7,924 nt of DNA from Acidobacteriota bacterium. Lineage in GTDB: Bacteria; Acidobacteriota; Blastocatellia; Pyrinomonadales; Pyrinomonadaceae. Shown in pieces: positions 7,129 to 7,924 of this stretch (the stretch's first letter is position 1; every line of letters begins with the position of its first letter). The stretch covers positions 1 through 7,924 of the forward strand of contig QHXE01000125.1 of assembly GCA_003222835.1 (NCBI GenBank), in the 5' to 3' direction. The notes below the pieces were generated by a model. The model searched no databases and was not told the origin of the DNA. It saw nothing but the letters and a program-made list of their open reading frames with translations. Position numbers and translations under genes: made by a program.

Positions 7129-7923
7129 TCATGGTTTCGTTTGTTGGCGCTCTTTCTCTTTCAGTTGACGTGAGATTTCCAAGTGATTCTCGCCCTCTGC
7201 TTTTCGTCCGGCTGCAATGTAGGCCCTGCCCAGTTGGTATTGAACATATGATTTGTCGGGCGCCAGCTTCGCCGCCACCTCCAGATTACCCAGCCCATCT
7301 CTAATCTCGCCCTGTTGCAAGAGTGCTTTGCCCAACTCGTAATAGGCGTCTGCAAAGTCAGCCCTGAGCTGAATAACTTCACGCATGACTTTGATACCGG
7401 CGGCGGTGTTTTGCTGTGCGAGCAGCACGAAACCCAGGTGATATTTGGCCTGCAGGTTGCCGGGATTCAAGGCCAATTCACTTTCAAATTCCTTTGCGGC
7501 CTCGTCGAGCTTGCCGGTCTTTACATAAATCAAGCCCGAATAATAATGGACCATCGGGATCTTGCTATCCAGCGACAAAGCCGACTGCAATTCTTCCAGA
7601 GCTTTCGCGGTCTCACCCTGTTCGTCATATGCCTGGCCCAGCAGAATATGAACTTGTGGAGTATTACCACCGATGACGACCATCTGCTGGATCACCTGAT
7701 CGGCTTTCTCCTGCTTGCCTTCCTTAATAAGAGACAGCGCCAGAGTGTAGTAGACCCCGACATTAAAAGGCCGGGCCACTATGACATCCGACAGCAACTG
7801 CGAAGTCTTCGCGTAATTCTCCAGCATGAAATAGCTCAGCCCCAACAACTCCTTAGCCTGAACATTGTCGGGATGCGCGCTCAATTCATTTTCAAGTGGG
7901 CTGGTCGCTTCCCTGTATAGCTC
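7129..7923 (-). CDS. Tetratricopeptide-repeat protein, C-terminal part, 5' end outside window
   Basis: The frame is open to the right edge and ends at TGA 7131-7129, so 264 residues of a longer protein are visible. The sequence is almost entirely TPR: one partial plus about seven further 34-residue units with the usual small/large pattern, for example GQAYDEQGETAKALEELQ and GLIYVKTGKLDEAAKEFE. It ends in a charged tail, KEKERQQTKP. The TTG at 7884 lies inside a repeat (ENELSAHPDN) and is not a credible start, since coding similarity continues upstream to the edge. No signal peptide can be judged because the N-terminus is missing. It lies 23 bp before the first CRTAC1-like gene, giving the same TPR-then-CRTAC1 order as the next pair. 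Its role is probably a scaffold for a complex with its neighbours; that is inference from context. Confidence 0.9.
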   Translation of the reverse strand, partial: ELYREATSPLENELSAHPDNVQAKELLGLSYFMLENYAKTSQLLSDVIVARPFNVGVYYTLALSLIKEGKQEKADQVIQQMVVIGGNTPQVHILLGQAYDEQGETAKALEELQSALSLDSKIPMVHYYSGLIYVKTGKLDEAAKEFESELALNPGNLQAKYHLGFVLLAQQNTAAGIKVMREVIQLRADFADAYYELGKALLQQGEIRDGLGNLEVAAKLAPDKSYVQYQLGRAYIAAGRKAEGENHLEISRQLKEKERQQTKP

Positions 7924-7924
7924 G

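Larger units (their letters stand above)
1014..7923 (-). other. Putative operon: TPR, CRTAC1-like, TPR, CRTAC1-like, heptahaem cytochrome
   Basis: Five minus-strand genes follow each other with gaps of 23, 5, 47 and 1 bp and no visible terminator between them. That supports a single transcript entering from beyond the right edge of the window. The order is a TPR + VCBS/ASPIC-UnbV pair, repeated once, then a multihaem cytochrome. The four visible N-termini all carry export signals. Co-transcription is inferred from spacing. An internal promoter cannot be excluded, most plausibly in the repeat-bearing stretch near 5260-5375. Confidence 0.75.

Noticed and set aside
7315..7920. 201-codon open frame on the plus strand opposite the TPR gene
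   Set aside because: It is antisense to a clear TPR protein, has no recognisable domain or signal, and its openness follows from the codon pattern of the TPR gene.

Overview
This window looks like chromosomal DNA of a soil-type bacterium, most probably an acidobacterium (Acidobacteriota, perhaps a Blastocatellia-like lineage). That guess rests on three things: a GH20 hexosaminidase with a long helical C-terminal extension, tandem CRTAC1-type (VCBS plus ASPIC/UnbV) proteins beside TPR proteins and a multihaem cytochrome, and GC-rich palindromic repeats of a kind I associate with those genomes. The taxonomic call is from memory of protein style, not from a search.

Layout. Bases 2-853 (+) hold the C-terminal part of a secreted-type beta-N-acetylhexosaminidase whose catalytic Asp-Glu pair lies outside the window. 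Bases 854-1013 are a convergent intergenic gap with a strong hairpin lacking a U-tract and one copy of a 21-bp repeat. The rest, 1014-7923, is one tightly packed minus-strand gene cluster. In transcription order it encodes a TPR protein (5' end outside the window), a 574-aa seven-motif VCBS/ASPIC-UnbV protein, a 480-aa TPR protein of about 12 repeats, a second VCBS/ASPIC-UnbV protein (577 aa), and a heptahaem c-type cytochrome (378 aa). Gaps are 23, 5, 47 and 1 bp, so the five genes are very probably co-transcribed. Their promoter is not in the window.

The cluster reads as a duplicated TPR + CRTAC1 module followed by a cytochrome. All four proteins whose N-termini are visible carry export signals, so the set probably acts in or beyond the periplasm: calcium-loaded beta-propellers, TPR scaffolds and a seven-haem electron carrier. 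No pathway can be named from sequence alone. The gene combination is the best candidate here for an uncharacterised system.

The second highlight is at the 5' end of the 480-aa TPR gene. A near-perfect inverted repeat (5263-5330), preceded by three short CGCARAGGR units, lies inside the open reading frame and encodes part of the signal peptide. The two arms are opposed copies of the same 21-bp element found alone in the convergent gap at 970-990. This looks like a dispersed repeat that has inserted at, and been recruited into, the start of a gene. Two genes (at 7105 and possibly 5375) appear to start with TTG.
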